From Pseudomonadota bacterium (GTDB lineage Bacteria > Pseudomonadota > Gammaproteobacteria > Enterobacterales > Enterobacteriaceae), in assembly GCA_018261615.1 (NCBI GenBank), contig JAGTSE010000060.1, positions 1 to 51,823 of the forward strand: 51,823 nt of DNA, in the 5' to 3' direction. Position 1 is the stretch's first letter, and every line of letters starts with the position of its first letter. Shown here piece by piece: positions 7,851 to 17,223 of this stretch. The notes beneath the pieces were generated by a model. It did not search any database, was not told where the DNA came from, and was given only the letters and a program-made list of their open reading frames with translations. A program made the position numbers and the translations under genes.

Positions 7851-9053
7851 ATGAAAAACACCTATCTCTCGGCTGCCCTGGGTCTTTATCTGAATTACCT
7901 GGTGCACGGCATGGGGGTCATTTTAATGAGCCTCAATATGTCCTCGCTCGAACTCCAGTGGCAGACTAATGCAGCGGGAGTTTCTGTTGTTATCTCCTCA
8001 CTTGGTATTGGCCGGCTAAGCGTTTTGCTTTTCTCCGGAATATTGTCGGATAAATTTGGCCGTCGACCATTTATTATTCTCGGCATGCTTTGCTATCTCG
8101 CATTTTTTTTCGGTATCATCAACACACACAGCATTGTTGTGGCTTATGCGTTTGGCTTTTTAGCCGGGATCGCCAACAGTTTCCTCGACGCAGGAACCTA
8201 CCCCAGCCTGATGGAGGCGTTTCCGCGTTCCCCCGGCACGGCGAATGTGCTGATCAAAGCGTTTATTTCTGCGGGGCAGTTTTTATTACCGATGATCATC
8301 AGCCTGCTGGTGTGGGCGGAAATCTGGTTCGGCTGGTCCTTTCTGGTTGCCGCCGCCATTATGATCCTCAACGGCCTGTTTTTGCTCCGCTGCACCTTTC
8401 CCCCTCACCGTGTACGCAAATCGCCCCCGGTCGCAGACAGCACGCTTAAAAACCACTGCTCCGTTATCGATCTGGCCAGCTACACGTTGTATGGCTATAT
8501 CTCAATGACCACGTTTTACCTTATCAGTCAGTGGCTTGCGCAGTACGGTCAGTTTGTTATCGGCATGTCGTATACCGAGTCTATCAAACTGCTTAGCGTT
8601 TACACCTGCGGTTCGCTGCTCTGCGTTTTCATTACCGCTCCACTGGTACGGAAAATCGCCAGAACCATGGCGTTATTGGTGCTGTACACCTTTATCTCGT
8701 TTGTTGCCTTGCTGACGGTATGTCTGCATCCCAGCGTAGAGATGGTGGTGATTTTTTCGTTTGTTATTGGTTTCTCCTCCGCAGGTGGCGTCGTACAAAT
8801 TGGCCTGACGTTGATGGCCGCCCGTTTTCCCTACGCCAAAGGAAAAGCGACCGGTATTTATTACAGCGCGGGAAGCATTGCTACTTTTACCATCCCATTA
8901 ATAACGGCACGCCTCTCTGAGCGCAGTATTGCCGATATTATGTGGTTTGATACTGCCATTGCGGCTATCGGTTTTCTGCTGGCACTTTTTATTTGTTTAC
9001 GCAGCTGTATGGCATCAAGGCGTTCAGTGAATATGGCACCTGTCGCCGAATAA
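7851..9053 (+). CDS. ydiM: MFS transporter YdiM
   Basis: A 400-residue, 12-helix major facilitator transporter matching E. coli YdiM. The MFS loop motif is SDKFGRRPFII between helices 2 and 3. YdiM is an inner-membrane carrier of unestablished substrate; its neighbours suggest an aromatic or hydroaromatic acid. It is a close paralogue of ydiN, the next gene (both contain LNYLVHG/LSYFLHG-type starts, SSLGIGR/SGIGLGR and a GFSSAGG/GFSAAGG block). The family start is MKN at ATG 7851; an in-frame TTG at 7800 would add 17 residues. A 258-bp gap without a gene separates it from ydiN. Confidence 0.88.
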   Translation: MKNTYLSAALGLYLNYLVHGMGVILMSLNMSSLELQWQTNAAGVSVVISSLGIGRLSVLLFSGILSDKFGRRPFIILGMLCYLAFFFGIINTHSIVVAYAFGFLAGIANSFLDAGTYPSLMEAFPRSPGTANVLIKAFISAGQFLLPMIISLLVWAEIWFGWSFLVAAAIMILNGLFLLRCTFPPHRVRKSPPVADSTLKNHCSVIDLASYTLYGYISMTTFYLISQWLAQYGQFVIGMSYTESIKLLSVYTCGSLLCVFITAPLVRKIARTMALLVLYTFISFVALLTVCLHPSVEMVVIFSFVIGFSSAGGVVQIGLTLMAARFPYAKGKATGIYYSAGSIATFTIPLITARLSERSIADIMWFDTAIAAIGFLLALFICLRSCMASRRSVNMAPVAE

Positions 9054-9311
9054 TTTCCTCCTATGCAATATTGTTGATGCGCTTGTGCAAAATAATACGG
9101 ATGTTATTTAGCGACACAATTGATAGCGTTCAAAAAGATATAAAAACTATTTTACCTCACATTTTATCATGCAATAAACCTGGCGAATTAAGCGCCATAC
9201 TATGTATGGCCGAATGCTGAAAGAACGTAAAGTAATGACTAAGCTCGCGGCCAGATATCACAGTAACCGCTGCGGGAGAAAAAATTTTAAATCTGCACGG
9301 AGCCGTGAAAA

Positions 9312-10586
9312 ATGTCGCAAAATAAGGCTTTCAGTACCCCATTTACCCTGGCGGTAATCTGTATCTATCTTAGTTATTTCCTGCACGGTATCAGCGTTAT
9401 TACACTGGCGCAAAATATGACATCTCTGGCGGAAAAATTTTCCACCAATAACGCGGGCATTGCTTATTTAATTTCGGGTATCGGTCTGGGTCGTCTGGTC
9501 AGCATTCTGTTCTTTGGCGTTATTTCCGACAAGTTCGGTCGCCGGGCCGTTATTTTATTGGGCGTCGTATTGTATATGCTCTTTTTCTTTGGCATCCCCT
9601 CCAGCCCGAACCTGATGGTGGCTTTTGTTCTGGCTGTCTGCGTCGGTGTCGCCAACTCGGCGCTCGATACCGGAGGTTACCCGGCGTTGATGGAGTGTTT
9701 TCCGACAGCGTCCGGCTCGGCAGTGATTCTGGTAAAAGCGATGGTTTCTTTCGGGCAGATGCTCTACCCAATGATCGTCAGCTACATGCTGCTTAATCAA
9801 ATCTGGTACGGCTATAGCGTCATTATTCCCGGCGTCCTGTTTATCCTGATCACGTTGATGTTGTTGAAAAGCCGCTTCCCCGGCCAGCAGGTCGATGCCA
9901 GCGTCGCCAAAGCGCTGCCGCAGATGAACAGCAAGCCGCTGCCGTGGCTGGAAGGCGTTGCCTCGGTATTGTTCGGCGTTGCAGCCTTCTCCACCTTTTA
10001 CGTCATCGTGGTATGGATGCCGAAATATGCCATGGCGTTTGCCGGAATGGCGGAAGCCGACGCCCTAAAAACCATCACTTACTACAGTATGGGATCGCTA
10101 CTGTGCGTCTTCATCTTCGCCGCACTGTTGAAGACAAAAGTACGCCCTGTCTGGGCAAACGTATTTAACGCCGGGCTGGCGGCTATTACCGCAGCCGTTA
10201 TCTATTTGTTCCCGTCGCCACTGGTGTGCAATGCCGGTGCGTTTGTTATCGGCTTTTCCGCAGCGGGCGGCATCCTGCAACTGGGTGTGTCGGTGATGTC
10301 TGAGTTCTTCCCGAAGAGCAAAGCCAAAGTCACCAGCGTCTACATGATGATGGGCGGGCTGGCGAATTTTATTATTCCGCTGATTACCGGGTATCTCTCT
10401 AACATTGGCCTGCAGTACATCATCTTGCTGGATTTCTTCTTCGCACTGCTGGCCTTCCTCACCGCCGCCATTGTCTTCGTCCGTTACTACCGTGTCTTCA
10501 ATATTCCTAAAAACGATGTGCGGTTCGGCGAACGGTATTTTCAAAAAACAGCTTCCGTTCACGATAAATATTCAAGGAGTCTATGA
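9312..10586 (+). CDS. ydiN: MFS transporter YdiN
   Basis: This 424-residue MFS transporter matches E. coli YdiN (421 aa) almost throughout, opening MSQNKAFSTPF and carrying the loop motif SDKFGRRAVI. Twelve hydrophobic segments are evident. The upstream sequence ggagccgtgaaaa gives a ribosome-binding site. Its stop overlaps the ydiB start (ATGATG context), so transporter and dehydrogenase are translationally coupled. The coupling suggests YdiN imports the YdiB substrate, quinate or shikimate. That substrate is my inference from context, not a demonstrated activity that I can cite. Confidence 0.9.
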   Translation: MSQNKAFSTPFTLAVICIYLSYFLHGISVITLAQNMTSLAEKFSTNNAGIAYLISGIGLGRLVSILFFGVISDKFGRRAVILLGVVLYMLFFFGIPSSPNLMVAFVLAVCVGVANSALDTGGYPALMECFPTASGSAVILVKAMVSFGQMLYPMIVSYMLLNQIWYGYSVIIPGVLFILITLMLLKSRFPGQQVDASVAKALPQMNSKPLPWLEGVASVLFGVAAFSTFYVIVVWMPKYAMAFAGMAEADALKTITYYSMGSLLCVFIFAALLKTKVRPVWANVFNAGLAAITAAVIYLFPSPLVCNAGAFVIGFSAAGGILQLGVSVMSEFFPKSKAKVTSVYMMMGGLANFIIPLITGYLSNIGLQYIILLDFFFALLAFLTAAIVFVRYYRVFNIPKNDVRFGERYFQKTASVHDKYSRSL

Positions 10587-11452
10587 TGGATGTAACTGCA
10601 AAATATGAACTGATTGGCCTGATGGCCTACCCTATCCGGCACAGTCTGTCTCCGGAAATGCAAAATAAGGCGCTGGAAAAAGCCGGACTACCTTTTACCT
10701 ATATGGCATTTGAAGTCGATAATTCGACATTCGCCAACGCCATTGCCGGGCTGAAAGCCTTAAAAATGCGCGGCACCGGCGTCTCCATGCCGAATAAACA
10801 ACTGGCGTGCGAGTATGTGGATGAATTAACCCCGGCGGCAAAACTGGTTGGCGCTATCAATACCATTGTCAACGATGAAGGCTATTTACGCGGCTACAAC
10901 ACCGACGGTACCGGACATATCCGCGCCATCAAAGAGAGCGGTTTCGACATCAAAGGCAAAACCATGGTACTGCTGGGTGCCGGAGGGGCATCAACCGCCA
11001 TTGCCGCACAAGGTGCCATTGAAGGGCTGAAAGAGATTAAGATTTTTAACCGCCGGGATGATTTCTTCGAAAAAGCTGTCGCCTTTGCCCGCCGCGTCAA
11101 CGAAAACACCGATTGCGTGGTAACCGTGACAGACCTTGCGGATCAGAAAGCGTTTGCCGCTGCTCTTGCTACCGCAGACATCCTTACCAACGGTACCAAA
11201 ATCGGCATGAAACCGCTGGAAGATCAAAGCCTCATCAGCGATATCAGCCTGCTTCGTCCGGGTCTGCTGGTCACCGAATGCGTGTATAACCCGCATATCA
11301 CCAAACTGTTGCAGCAGGCGCAGCAAGCCGGGTGCAAAACCATTGATGGTTACGGCATGTTGCTGTGGCAAGGGGCTGAACAGTTCAAACTGTGGACCGG
11401 TAAAGAGTTTCCGCTGGAATACGTGAAACACGTCATGGGCTTCGAAGCCTGA
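10586..11452 (+). CDS. ydiB: Quinate/shikimate dehydrogenase YdiB
   Basis: The 288-residue protein is nearly identical to E. coli YdiB, an NAD(P)-dependent dehydrogenase that oxidises both quinate and shikimate. The N-terminal substrate domain holds RHSLSPEMQNKAL and the catalytic lysine in GVSMPNKQ; the YNTDGTG aspartate completes the active site. The Rossmann loop is LLGAGGAST. The chosen start, ATG 10586, gives MDVTAKYE as in E. coli; ATG 10583 is immediately upstream. It sits between ydiN and aroD, consistent with channelling imported hydroaromatics into the shikimate pathway. AAGGAG precedes the start. Confidence 0.95.
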   Translation: MDVTAKYELIGLMAYPIRHSLSPEMQNKALEKAGLPFTYMAFEVDNSTFANAIAGLKALKMRGTGVSMPNKQLACEYVDELTPAAKLVGAINTIVNDEGYLRGYNTDGTGHIRAIKESGFDIKGKTMVLLGAGGASTAIAAQGAIEGLKEIKIFNRRDDFFEKAVAFARRVNENTDCVVTVTDLADQKAFAAALATADILTNGTKIGMKPLEDQSLISDISLLRPGLLVTECVYNPHITKLLQQAQQAGCKTIDGYGMLLWQGAEQFKLWTGKEFPLEYVKHVMGFEA

Positions 11453-11477
11453 AAGACCGTTGAATAAGAGGTACTGA

Positions 11478-12236
11478 ATGAAAACGGTAAGCGTAAAAAA
11501 TCTCGTGATTGGCGAAGGGGCTCCCAAAATCATCGTCTCGCTGATGGGGAAAGATATAGCCAGTGTTAGATCAGAAGCGCAGGCCTATCGTGACGCGGAC
11601 TTCGATATACTGGAGTGGCGTGTTGACCATTTCAGCGATGTCGCCTCCATTGATGCCGTGCTGGAAGCGGTATTTGTCATCCGCAATGCGATAGCGGATA
11701 AACCGCTGCTGTTTACCTTCCGCAGCGCCAAAGAAGGCGGCGAACAGGCGCTATCGGCGGAGCAGTATATTGCACTCAACCGCGCGGCAGTGGATAGCGG
11801 TCTGGTCGATATCATCGATCTGGAGCTGTTTACCGGCGAGGCGCTGGTCAAAGCCATGGTGGAACATGCACACGCGAAAAACGTGAAAGTTATCATGTCC
11901 AGCCACGATTTCCATAACACGCCACCGGCGGAAGAGATTGTGCAGCGCCTGCGCAAAATGCAGCAGTTGGGTGCCGATATTCCCAAAATCGCGCTGATGC
12001 CACAGAACAAAACCGATGTGCTGACCCTGCTTAGCGCGACGCTTGAGATGCACGAACACTATGCCGACCGCCCGCTTATCACCATGTCGATGGCAAAAAC
12101 CGGGGTCATTTCACGGCTGGCAGGTGAAGTGTTCGGTTCAGCCGCAACGTTTGGCGCGGTGAAAAAGGCCTCGGCACCAGGACAAATATCCGTTAGCGAC
12201 CTGCGTATTGCCTTAACGATATTGCATCAGGCCTGA
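11478..12236 (+). CDS. aroD: 3-dehydroquinate dehydratase, type I
   Basis: The 252-residue class I enzyme dehydrates 3-dehydroquinate to 3-dehydroshikimate, step 3 of the shikimate pathway. The Schiff-base lysine lies in IPKIALMPQNK and the catalytic histidine in MSSHDFHNTP; the N-terminal LEWRVDHF and the later ITMSMAKTG blocks are also canonical. It follows ydiB by 25 bp with GAGGTACTG upstream of the ATG, so the pair is likely one transcript. aroD is normally single-copy and needed for aromatic amino acid synthesis, so finding it inside this relocated block argues that the block is core DNA. Confidence 0.96.
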   Translation: MKTVSVKNLVIGEGAPKIIVSLMGKDIASVRSEAQAYRDADFDILEWRVDHFSDVASIDAVLEAVFVIRNAIADKPLLFTFRSAKEGGEQALSAEQYIALNRAAVDSGLVDIIDLELFTGEALVKAMVEHAHAKNVKVIMSSHDFHNTPPAEEIVQRLRKMQQLGADIPKIALMPQNKTDVLTLLSATLEMHEHYADRPLITMSMAKTGVISRLAGEVFGSAATFGAVKKASAPGQISVSDLRIALTILHQA

Positions 12237-12399
12237 GAGAGTATATTCAGGCGGAACTAAACGTTTTCGCCCTACATTAAATCATGCCCGGAGATGAATA
12301 TTTTCAAATATTCAGCGGACGCGCTCGGCTTTAATTCACGGTTGAACACCAGCGAGTAAAGCCGGATATCCGCACCGCACGGGCATCCCAGGAGTCATT

Positions 12400-13995
12400 A
12401 TGAAACCTGAAAGACCCTCACGCCTCAATGGGCGCGTGACTGTACTGTCAGCGCAGGAAGCGGTGGAATATATTCCCGACGAAGCCACGCTGTGTGTTTT
12501 AGGCGCAGGTGGCGGCATTCTAGAAGCCACCACATTGATCACCGCGTTAGCCGATAAATATAAACAGACGCAAACACCGCGAAACCTTTCCATTATCAGC
12601 CCAACCGGACTTGGCGACCGAGCCGATCGCGGGATCAGCCCGCTGGCACAGGAAGGCCTGGTGAAATGGGCACTGTGCGGACACTGGGGACAATCGCCGC
12701 GCATCTCCGATCTGGCAGAACAAGGTAAAATTGCCGCCTACAACTACCCGCAAGGCGTATTAACACAGACGCTTCGCGCCGCTGCAGCCCACCAGCCCGG
12801 CATCCTTAGCGATATCGGACTGGGCACCTTCGTTGACCCCCGCCAGCAAGGCGGCAAGCTGAATGAAGTCACCCAGGAAGATCTGATCAAACTGGTAGAG
12901 ATCGATAACAAAGAGTACCTCTACTATAAAGCCATTGCCCCGGACATCGCGTTTATCCGCGCCACCACCTGTGACAGCGAAGGATACGCCTCGTTTGAAG
13001 ATGAAGTGATGTATCTGGATGCACTGGTGCTGGCGCAGGCGGTGCATAACAACGGCGGGATTGTGATGATGCAGGTGCAGAAAATGGTGAAAAAAGCCAC
13101 GCTGCATCCGAAATCAGTGCGCATTCCGGGTTATCTGGTGGATATCGTGGTGGTGGATCCCAACCAGACGCAGTTGTACGGCGGCGCATCGGTGAACCGC
13201 TTTATCTCTGGTGATTTCACGCTCGACGACAGTACGCAACTTACCCTGCCCCTCAATCAGCGCAAGCTGGTGGCGCGCCGTGCCTTATTTGAGATGCGCA
13301 AAGGCGCAGTGGGGAATGTGGGTGTCGGTATTGCCGACGGCATCGGGCTGGTGGCGCGTGAAGAAGGCTGTGCCGATGATTTCGTTCTGACGGTGGAAAC
13401 CGGGCCGGTCGGCGGCATCACCTCACAAGGTGTGGCGTTCGGCGCCAACGTCAATACGCGCGCCATTCTCGATATGACCTCGCAGTTTGATTTCTACCAC
13501 GGCGGCGGCCTTGATGTGTGTTACCTGAGCTTTGCCGAAGTGGATCAACACGGCAACGTCGGCGTGCATAAATTCAATGGCAAGATTATGGGCACTGGCG
13601 GGTTTATTGATATTAGCGCCACCTCACGAAAAATTGTGTTCTGCGGCACGCTGACTGCCGCCGGGCTGAAAACCGAGATTACCGACGGCCAGTTGCGCAT
13701 TGTGCAGGAAGGCCGGGTGAAAAAATTCATTAGCACACTGCCAGAAATTACCTTCAGCGGAAAAATTGCCCTCGAACGTGGGCTGGACGTCCGTTACATC
13801 ACCGAACGCGCAGTATTTACCCTGAAAGAGGACGGTCTCCATTTAATGGAGATTGCGCCGGGCGTCGATCTGCAAAAAGACATTCTGGACAAAATGGCGT
13901 TCACGCCGGTGATTTCTCCCGACCTGAAACCGATGGATCCACGCTTATTTATCGATGCCACCATGGGGTTTGTGTTACCCGAAGCGGCCAATTAA
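12400..13995 (+). CDS. ydiF: Acetate/short-chain acyl CoA-transferase YdiF
   Basis: At 531 residues this matches E. coli YdiF, a fused alpha-beta family I CoA-transferase. The N-terminal half contains VLGAGGGILEATTLI and SPTGLGDRAD; the catalytic glutamate is expected in FVLTVETGPVGGITSQG in the C-terminal half. The enzyme moves CoA between acetate and short-chain acyl groups. It starts at ATG 12400 (CAGGAG seven bases before), 163 bp after aroD, and ydiO follows with a 13-bp gap. With ydiO, ydiQRST and fadK it would supply acyl-CoA to an ETF-linked dehydrogenase. Confidence 0.95.
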   Translation: MKPERPSRLNGRVTVLSAQEAVEYIPDEATLCVLGAGGGILEATTLITALADKYKQTQTPRNLSIISPTGLGDRADRGISPLAQEGLVKWALCGHWGQSPRISDLAEQGKIAAYNYPQGVLTQTLRAAAAHQPGILSDIGLGTFVDPRQQGGKLNEVTQEDLIKLVEIDNKEYLYYKAIAPDIAFIRATTCDSEGYASFEDEVMYLDALVLAQAVHNNGGIVMMQVQKMVKKATLHPKSVRIPGYLVDIVVVDPNQTQLYGGASVNRFISGDFTLDDSTQLTLPLNQRKLVARRALFEMRKGAVGNVGVGIADGIGLVAREEGCADDFVLTVETGPVGGITSQGVAFGANVNTRAILDMTSQFDFYHGGGLDVCYLSFAEVDQHGNVGVHKFNGKIMGTGGFIDISATSRKIVFCGTLTAAGLKTEITDGQLRIVQEGRVKKFISTLPEITFSGKIALERGLDVRYITERAVFTLKEDGLHLMEIAPGVDLQKDILDKMAFTPVISPDLKPMDPRLFIDATMGFVLPEAAN

Positions 13996-14008
13996 CAGGA
14001 GTACGATA

Positions 14009-15157
14009 ATGGATTTCTCTTTAACCGAAGAGCAGGAACTGCTGCTTGCCAGCATCCGGGAACTCATTACCAGCAACTTCCCGGAAGAGTATTTCCGTAC
14101 CTGCGATCAGACAGCAACTTACCCACGCGAATTTATGCGTGCACTCGCCGATAACGGCATCTCCATGCTCGGCGTGCCGGAAGAATTCGGCGGCATCCCG
14201 GCAGATTATGTCACGCAGATGCTGGCGCTGATGGAAGTATCAAAATGCGGCGCACCGGCATTCCTGATAACCAACGGCCAGTGCATCCACAGCATGCGTC
14301 GTTTCGGCTCCGCTGAGCAGCTACGGAAAACGGCGGAAAGTACGATGGAAACCGGCGATCCGGCGTATGCGCTGGCATTGACCGAGCCGGGAGCGGGTTC
14401 CGATAACAACAGCGCCACCACCAGCTACGCGCGCAAAAACGGCAAGGTCTACCTGAACGGGCAGAAAACCTTCATTACCGGAGCGAAGGAATACCCTTAC
14501 ATGCTGGTGCTGGCGCGCGATCCGCAGCCTAAAGATCCGAAAAGAGCCTTTACGCTGTGGTGGGTGGATGCGAAAAAACCGGGGATCAAAGTTAACCCGT
14601 TGCACAAAATCGGCTGGCATATGCTCAGCACCTGCGAAGTGTATCTCGACAATGTCGAAGTTGAAGAGAGCGATATGGTCGGCGAAGAAGGCATGGGCTT
14701 TCTCAATGTGATGTACAACTTTGAAATGGAACGCCTGATCAACGCCGCCCGCAGTACCGGCTTTGCCGAATGTGCGTTTGAAGATGCTGCTCGCTATGCC
14801 AATCAGCGTATTGCTTTCGGTAAACCAATTGGCCATAACCAGATGATCCAGGAAAAACTGGTACTAATGGCGGTAAAAGTTGAGAACATGCGCAATATGG
14901 TACTGAAAGTAGCCTGGCAGGCAGATCAGCAGCAGTCCCTGCGCACCAGCGCTGCGCTGGCGAAGCTGTACTGCGCCCGTACCGCACTGGAGGTGATTGA
15001 TGATGCCATCCAGATTATGGGGGGACTGGGCTATACCGATGAAGCGCGCGTCTCTCGTTTCTGGCGGGATGTACGTTGTGAACGCATCGGTGGCGGCACT
15101 GACGAGATCATGATTTACGTCGCCGGACGCCAGATTCTGAAAGACTACCAGGATTAA
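14009..15157 (+). CDS. ydiO: Acyl-CoA dehydrogenase YdiO
   Basis: A 382-residue FAD-dependent acyl-CoA dehydrogenase matching E. coli YdiO. N-terminal helices (MDFSLTEEQELLL) are followed by the FAD-binding signature ALTEPGAGSDNNSATT and the C-terminal helical domain with GGLGYTDEARVSRFWRDVR and ERIGGGTDEIM. Such enzymes transfer electrons to ETF; ydiQ and ydiR encode an ETF pair just downstream, across the divergent regulator ydiP. CAGGAG lies ten bases before the ATG. It is presumed to act on a short-chain acyl-CoA, possibly as an anaerobic enoyl-CoA reductase, which is inference. Confidence 0.94.
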   Translation: MDFSLTEEQELLLASIRELITSNFPEEYFRTCDQTATYPREFMRALADNGISMLGVPEEFGGIPADYVTQMLALMEVSKCGAPAFLITNGQCIHSMRRFGSAEQLRKTAESTMETGDPAYALALTEPGAGSDNNSATTSYARKNGKVYLNGQKTFITGAKEYPYMLVLARDPQPKDPKRAFTLWWVDAKKPGIKVNPLHKIGWHMLSTCEVYLDNVEVEESDMVGEEGMGFLNVMYNFEMERLINAARSTGFAECAFEDAARYANQRIAFGKPIGHNQMIQEKLVLMAVKVENMRNMVLKVAWQADQQQSLRTSAALAKLYCARTALEVIDDAIQIMGGLGYTDEARVSRFWRDVRCERIGGGTDEIMIYVAGRQILKDYQD

Positions 15158-15167
15158 AACTACGCCG

Positions 15168-15191
15168 TAGCTCCCGGTGCACCGGGAGCTA
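15168..15191. terminator. Perfect palindromic hairpin between convergent ydiO and ydiP
   Basis: A 24-bp perfect palindrome (12-bp arms, tagctcccggtg and its complement) lies 10 bp after the ydiO stop and 8 bp from the ydiP stop. Short T runs occur on both outer sides, so it probably serves as a bidirectional terminator for the two convergent genes. Confidence 0.7.
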
Positions 15192-15199
15192 CAGGAAAA

Positions 15200-16111
15200 T
15201 TAATACAGCACTTTTTCCGGCGCGTAAAAATCGGACAGATACTCTGATTCAACCACGTTATTTTTAAATTGCCGACGGTAGTCGCTGGGTGAGCAACCAC
15301 CATGACGCAGAAAGAGCTTGGCAAAATGATCGACGTTTTCGTATCCAACGCGCAAAGAGATTTCGGCCAGCGAATTATCGGTATTGGTCAGCGCAAATTT
15401 GGCTTCCGTCATCCGCCGCTGAATCACATAGTTGATGGGAGAAATACGGTATTCTTTAGTAAATTCATGACAGATATAACTGACACTGGCGTGAAATTGT
15501 TTTGACAACTGTTCGAGCGTTATTTTTTTACGGTAGTTGTTATTCAGATAAACCAAAATATCTTTAATTAACGCATCTTTTTTAATATACCCCTGCTCCG
15601 ATCGGTAAGCGTTTTTAAAGTTTTCGAAGTACAACACCGTCAGCGCATAAGCAAAAGCATCATGGACAGAAGATGTTAATATATTTTTACTTTGCGGCAA
15701 CATTACGCTCAATTCATGAAAGATGCTGGTAATCACCTCTTTTGCCTGCCCGGCAGAAATGACCGGGCACGAATGCGGTTGTAACAGTTGGTTCTCTTCC
15801 CAGCCGCGAAAACGAAAGCCATGCAGCGCGCAGGTATAGGTAGTGGCAGGTGCGTTCGCATCGGACGTGACGGCGTGTAACCGCCCCCGCTCAATCACCA
15901 CAATATCGTCCTCGTGCGCGACATACAGCGACGAATCAATGGTTAATCGTGCAACTCCTTTTTTGACGAAAATAAGCTCAGTTTCATTATCGTGAACATG
16001 ATGCCCGGATTCCCAGGTCGGGTCATCACTGATGACAAAGCGCGAAAATCGGGGCGTTTCCCCCTGCACGAAAGGGGGTTCCATGGCATTATCAAAGCAT
16101 CGCTGATACAT
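15200..16111 (-). CDS. ydiP: AraC-family regulator YdiP
   Basis: The 303-residue protein matches E. coli YdiP (303 aa): an N-terminal cupin-like sensing domain (HHVHDNETELIFVKKGVARL) and a C-terminal AraC/XylS pair of helix-turn-helices (ITLEQLSKQFHASVSYICHEF and the RVGYENVDHFAKLFLRHGGCSPSDYR signature). It is transcribed divergently from ydiQRST and convergently with ydiO, the usual place for a local activator of the acyl-CoA genes. Start at ATG 16111 fits the E. coli length; the frame runs open another 40 codons upstream without conservation. Confidence 0.9.
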   Translation of the reverse strand: MYQRCFDNAMEPPFVQGETPRFSRFVISDDPTWESGHHVHDNETELIFVKKGVARLTIDSSLYVAHEDDIVVIERGRLHAVTSDANAPATTYTCALHGFRFRGWEENQLLQPHSCPVISAGQAKEVITSIFHELSVMLPQSKNILTSSVHDAFAYALTVLYFENFKNAYRSEQGYIKKDALIKDILVYLNNNYRKKITLEQLSKQFHASVSYICHEFTKEYRISPINYVIQRRMTEAKFALTNTDNSLAEISLRVGYENVDHFAKLFLRHGGCSPSDYRRQFKNNVVESEYLSDFYAPEKVLY

Positions 16112-16438
16112 GACAACCTCACATGTTAAGAATAAGCCTGAACAAAATAATAAGGGTAAAATAGAGCGACTACTGCGGTTATTCAATACTTCTTCGCTGT
16201 TGCAGAACAAGATTATTTGTTCGGTATGCAAGATAATATGTTTACGCCTGAAAATTAATTTCCCTCACTTTTATTTTGCCAGGGCCATCTCACTTTTTTT
16301 GCAAGATTGTTAGCAACGAAAACAGCTTGTCCCGTCGAAAAGCGCATCCCGCTATCGCACACTATTTCCAGTCACTTTTTACCTTCCGTCGATATTGACG
16401 CTACGCCCAATATTCGCTCGCGACTTACAGGAGATGCC
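16112..16438. other. Divergent intergenic region ydiP-ydiQ
   Basis: This 327-bp non-coding region separates the divergent ydiP and ydiQ genes and must hold both promoters. It is AT-rich between 16130 and 16310. I see no strong palindrome that I would name as an operator. Confidence 0.5.
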
Positions 16439-17203
16439 ATGAAAATAATAGCCTGCTTCAAACTGGTACCTGAGGAACAGGACATCGTGGTCACGCCCGA
16501 CCACGCGCTCAGCTTTGACAATGCGGCAGCGAAGATCAGCCAGTTCGATCTCAATGCTATCGAAGCGGCGACGCAGCTCGTCAGCGATGATGATGAGATT
16601 GCCGCCCTGACCGTTGGCGGTTCGCTACTGCAAAATTCAAAAGTGCGTAAAGACGTACTTTCTCGCGGCCCGGACAGCCTGTTTATGGTGCAGGATGCAC
16701 AACTGGAACATGCCCTGCCGAAAGAAATCGCACAGGCGCTGGCGGCAGCGGCAGAGAAGATGGGCTTCGATCTGATGCTGTTTGGCGAAGGTTCCGGGGA
16801 TCTCTACGCCCAACAGGTTGGCTTGCTGGTTGGTGAGATCCTGCAACTACCGGTGATTAACGCCGTCAGCAACATCCAGCGTAACGGCGACAAACTCAGC
16901 GTTGAGCGCACGCTGGAAGATGAGGTCGAAGTGATCGAACTGACACCACCCGCCGTTCTCTGTGTCACTTCCGATATTAACGTCCCACGAATTCCTTCGA
17001 TGAAAGCCATCCTTGGCGCGGGCAAAAAACCGGTCAACCAGTGGCAGGCCAGCGACATTGGATGGAGCTCGTCCTCACCGCAGGCAGAACTGATGGAAAT
17101 CACCGTACCACCAGCCACCACGCGCAAACACATCATCCTCGACAATGATTCACCCGAAGCGATTGCCGAACTGGCTGAACTCGTGAAAAAAGCCCTCAAT
17201 TAA
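16439..17203 (+). CDS. ydiQ: Electron transfer flavoprotein beta-subunit-like YdiQ (FixA type)
   Basis: The 254-residue protein matches E. coli YdiQ and the FixA/EtfB family, opening MKIIACFKLVPEEQDI and containing SQFDLNAIEAATQL and the LMLFGEGSGDLYAQQVGLLVGE nucleotide-binding region. It pairs with YdiR to form an ETF heterodimer that would accept electrons from YdiO. An aggag site precedes the ATG. The frame extends upstream to 16307 but that part is not conserved. It starts a tight ydiQ-ydiR-ydiS-ydiT cluster. Confidence 0.94.
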   Translation: MKIIACFKLVPEEQDIVVTPDHALSFDNAAAKISQFDLNAIEAATQLVSDDDEIAALTVGGSLLQNSKVRKDVLSRGPDSLFMVQDAQLEHALPKEIAQALAAAAEKMGFDLMLFGEGSGDLYAQQVGLLVGEILQLPVINAVSNIQRNGDKLSVERTLEDEVEVIELTPPAVLCVTSDINVPRIPSMKAILGAGKKPVNQWQASDIGWSSSSPQAELMEITVPPATTRKHIILDNDSPEAIAELAELVKKALN

Positions 17204-17223
17204 GCCCAACGGAGAAGAACACC

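Noticed and set aside
8993..9220. 75-codon frame between ydiM and ydiN
   Set aside because: It overlaps the ydiM end in another frame and has no conserved features.
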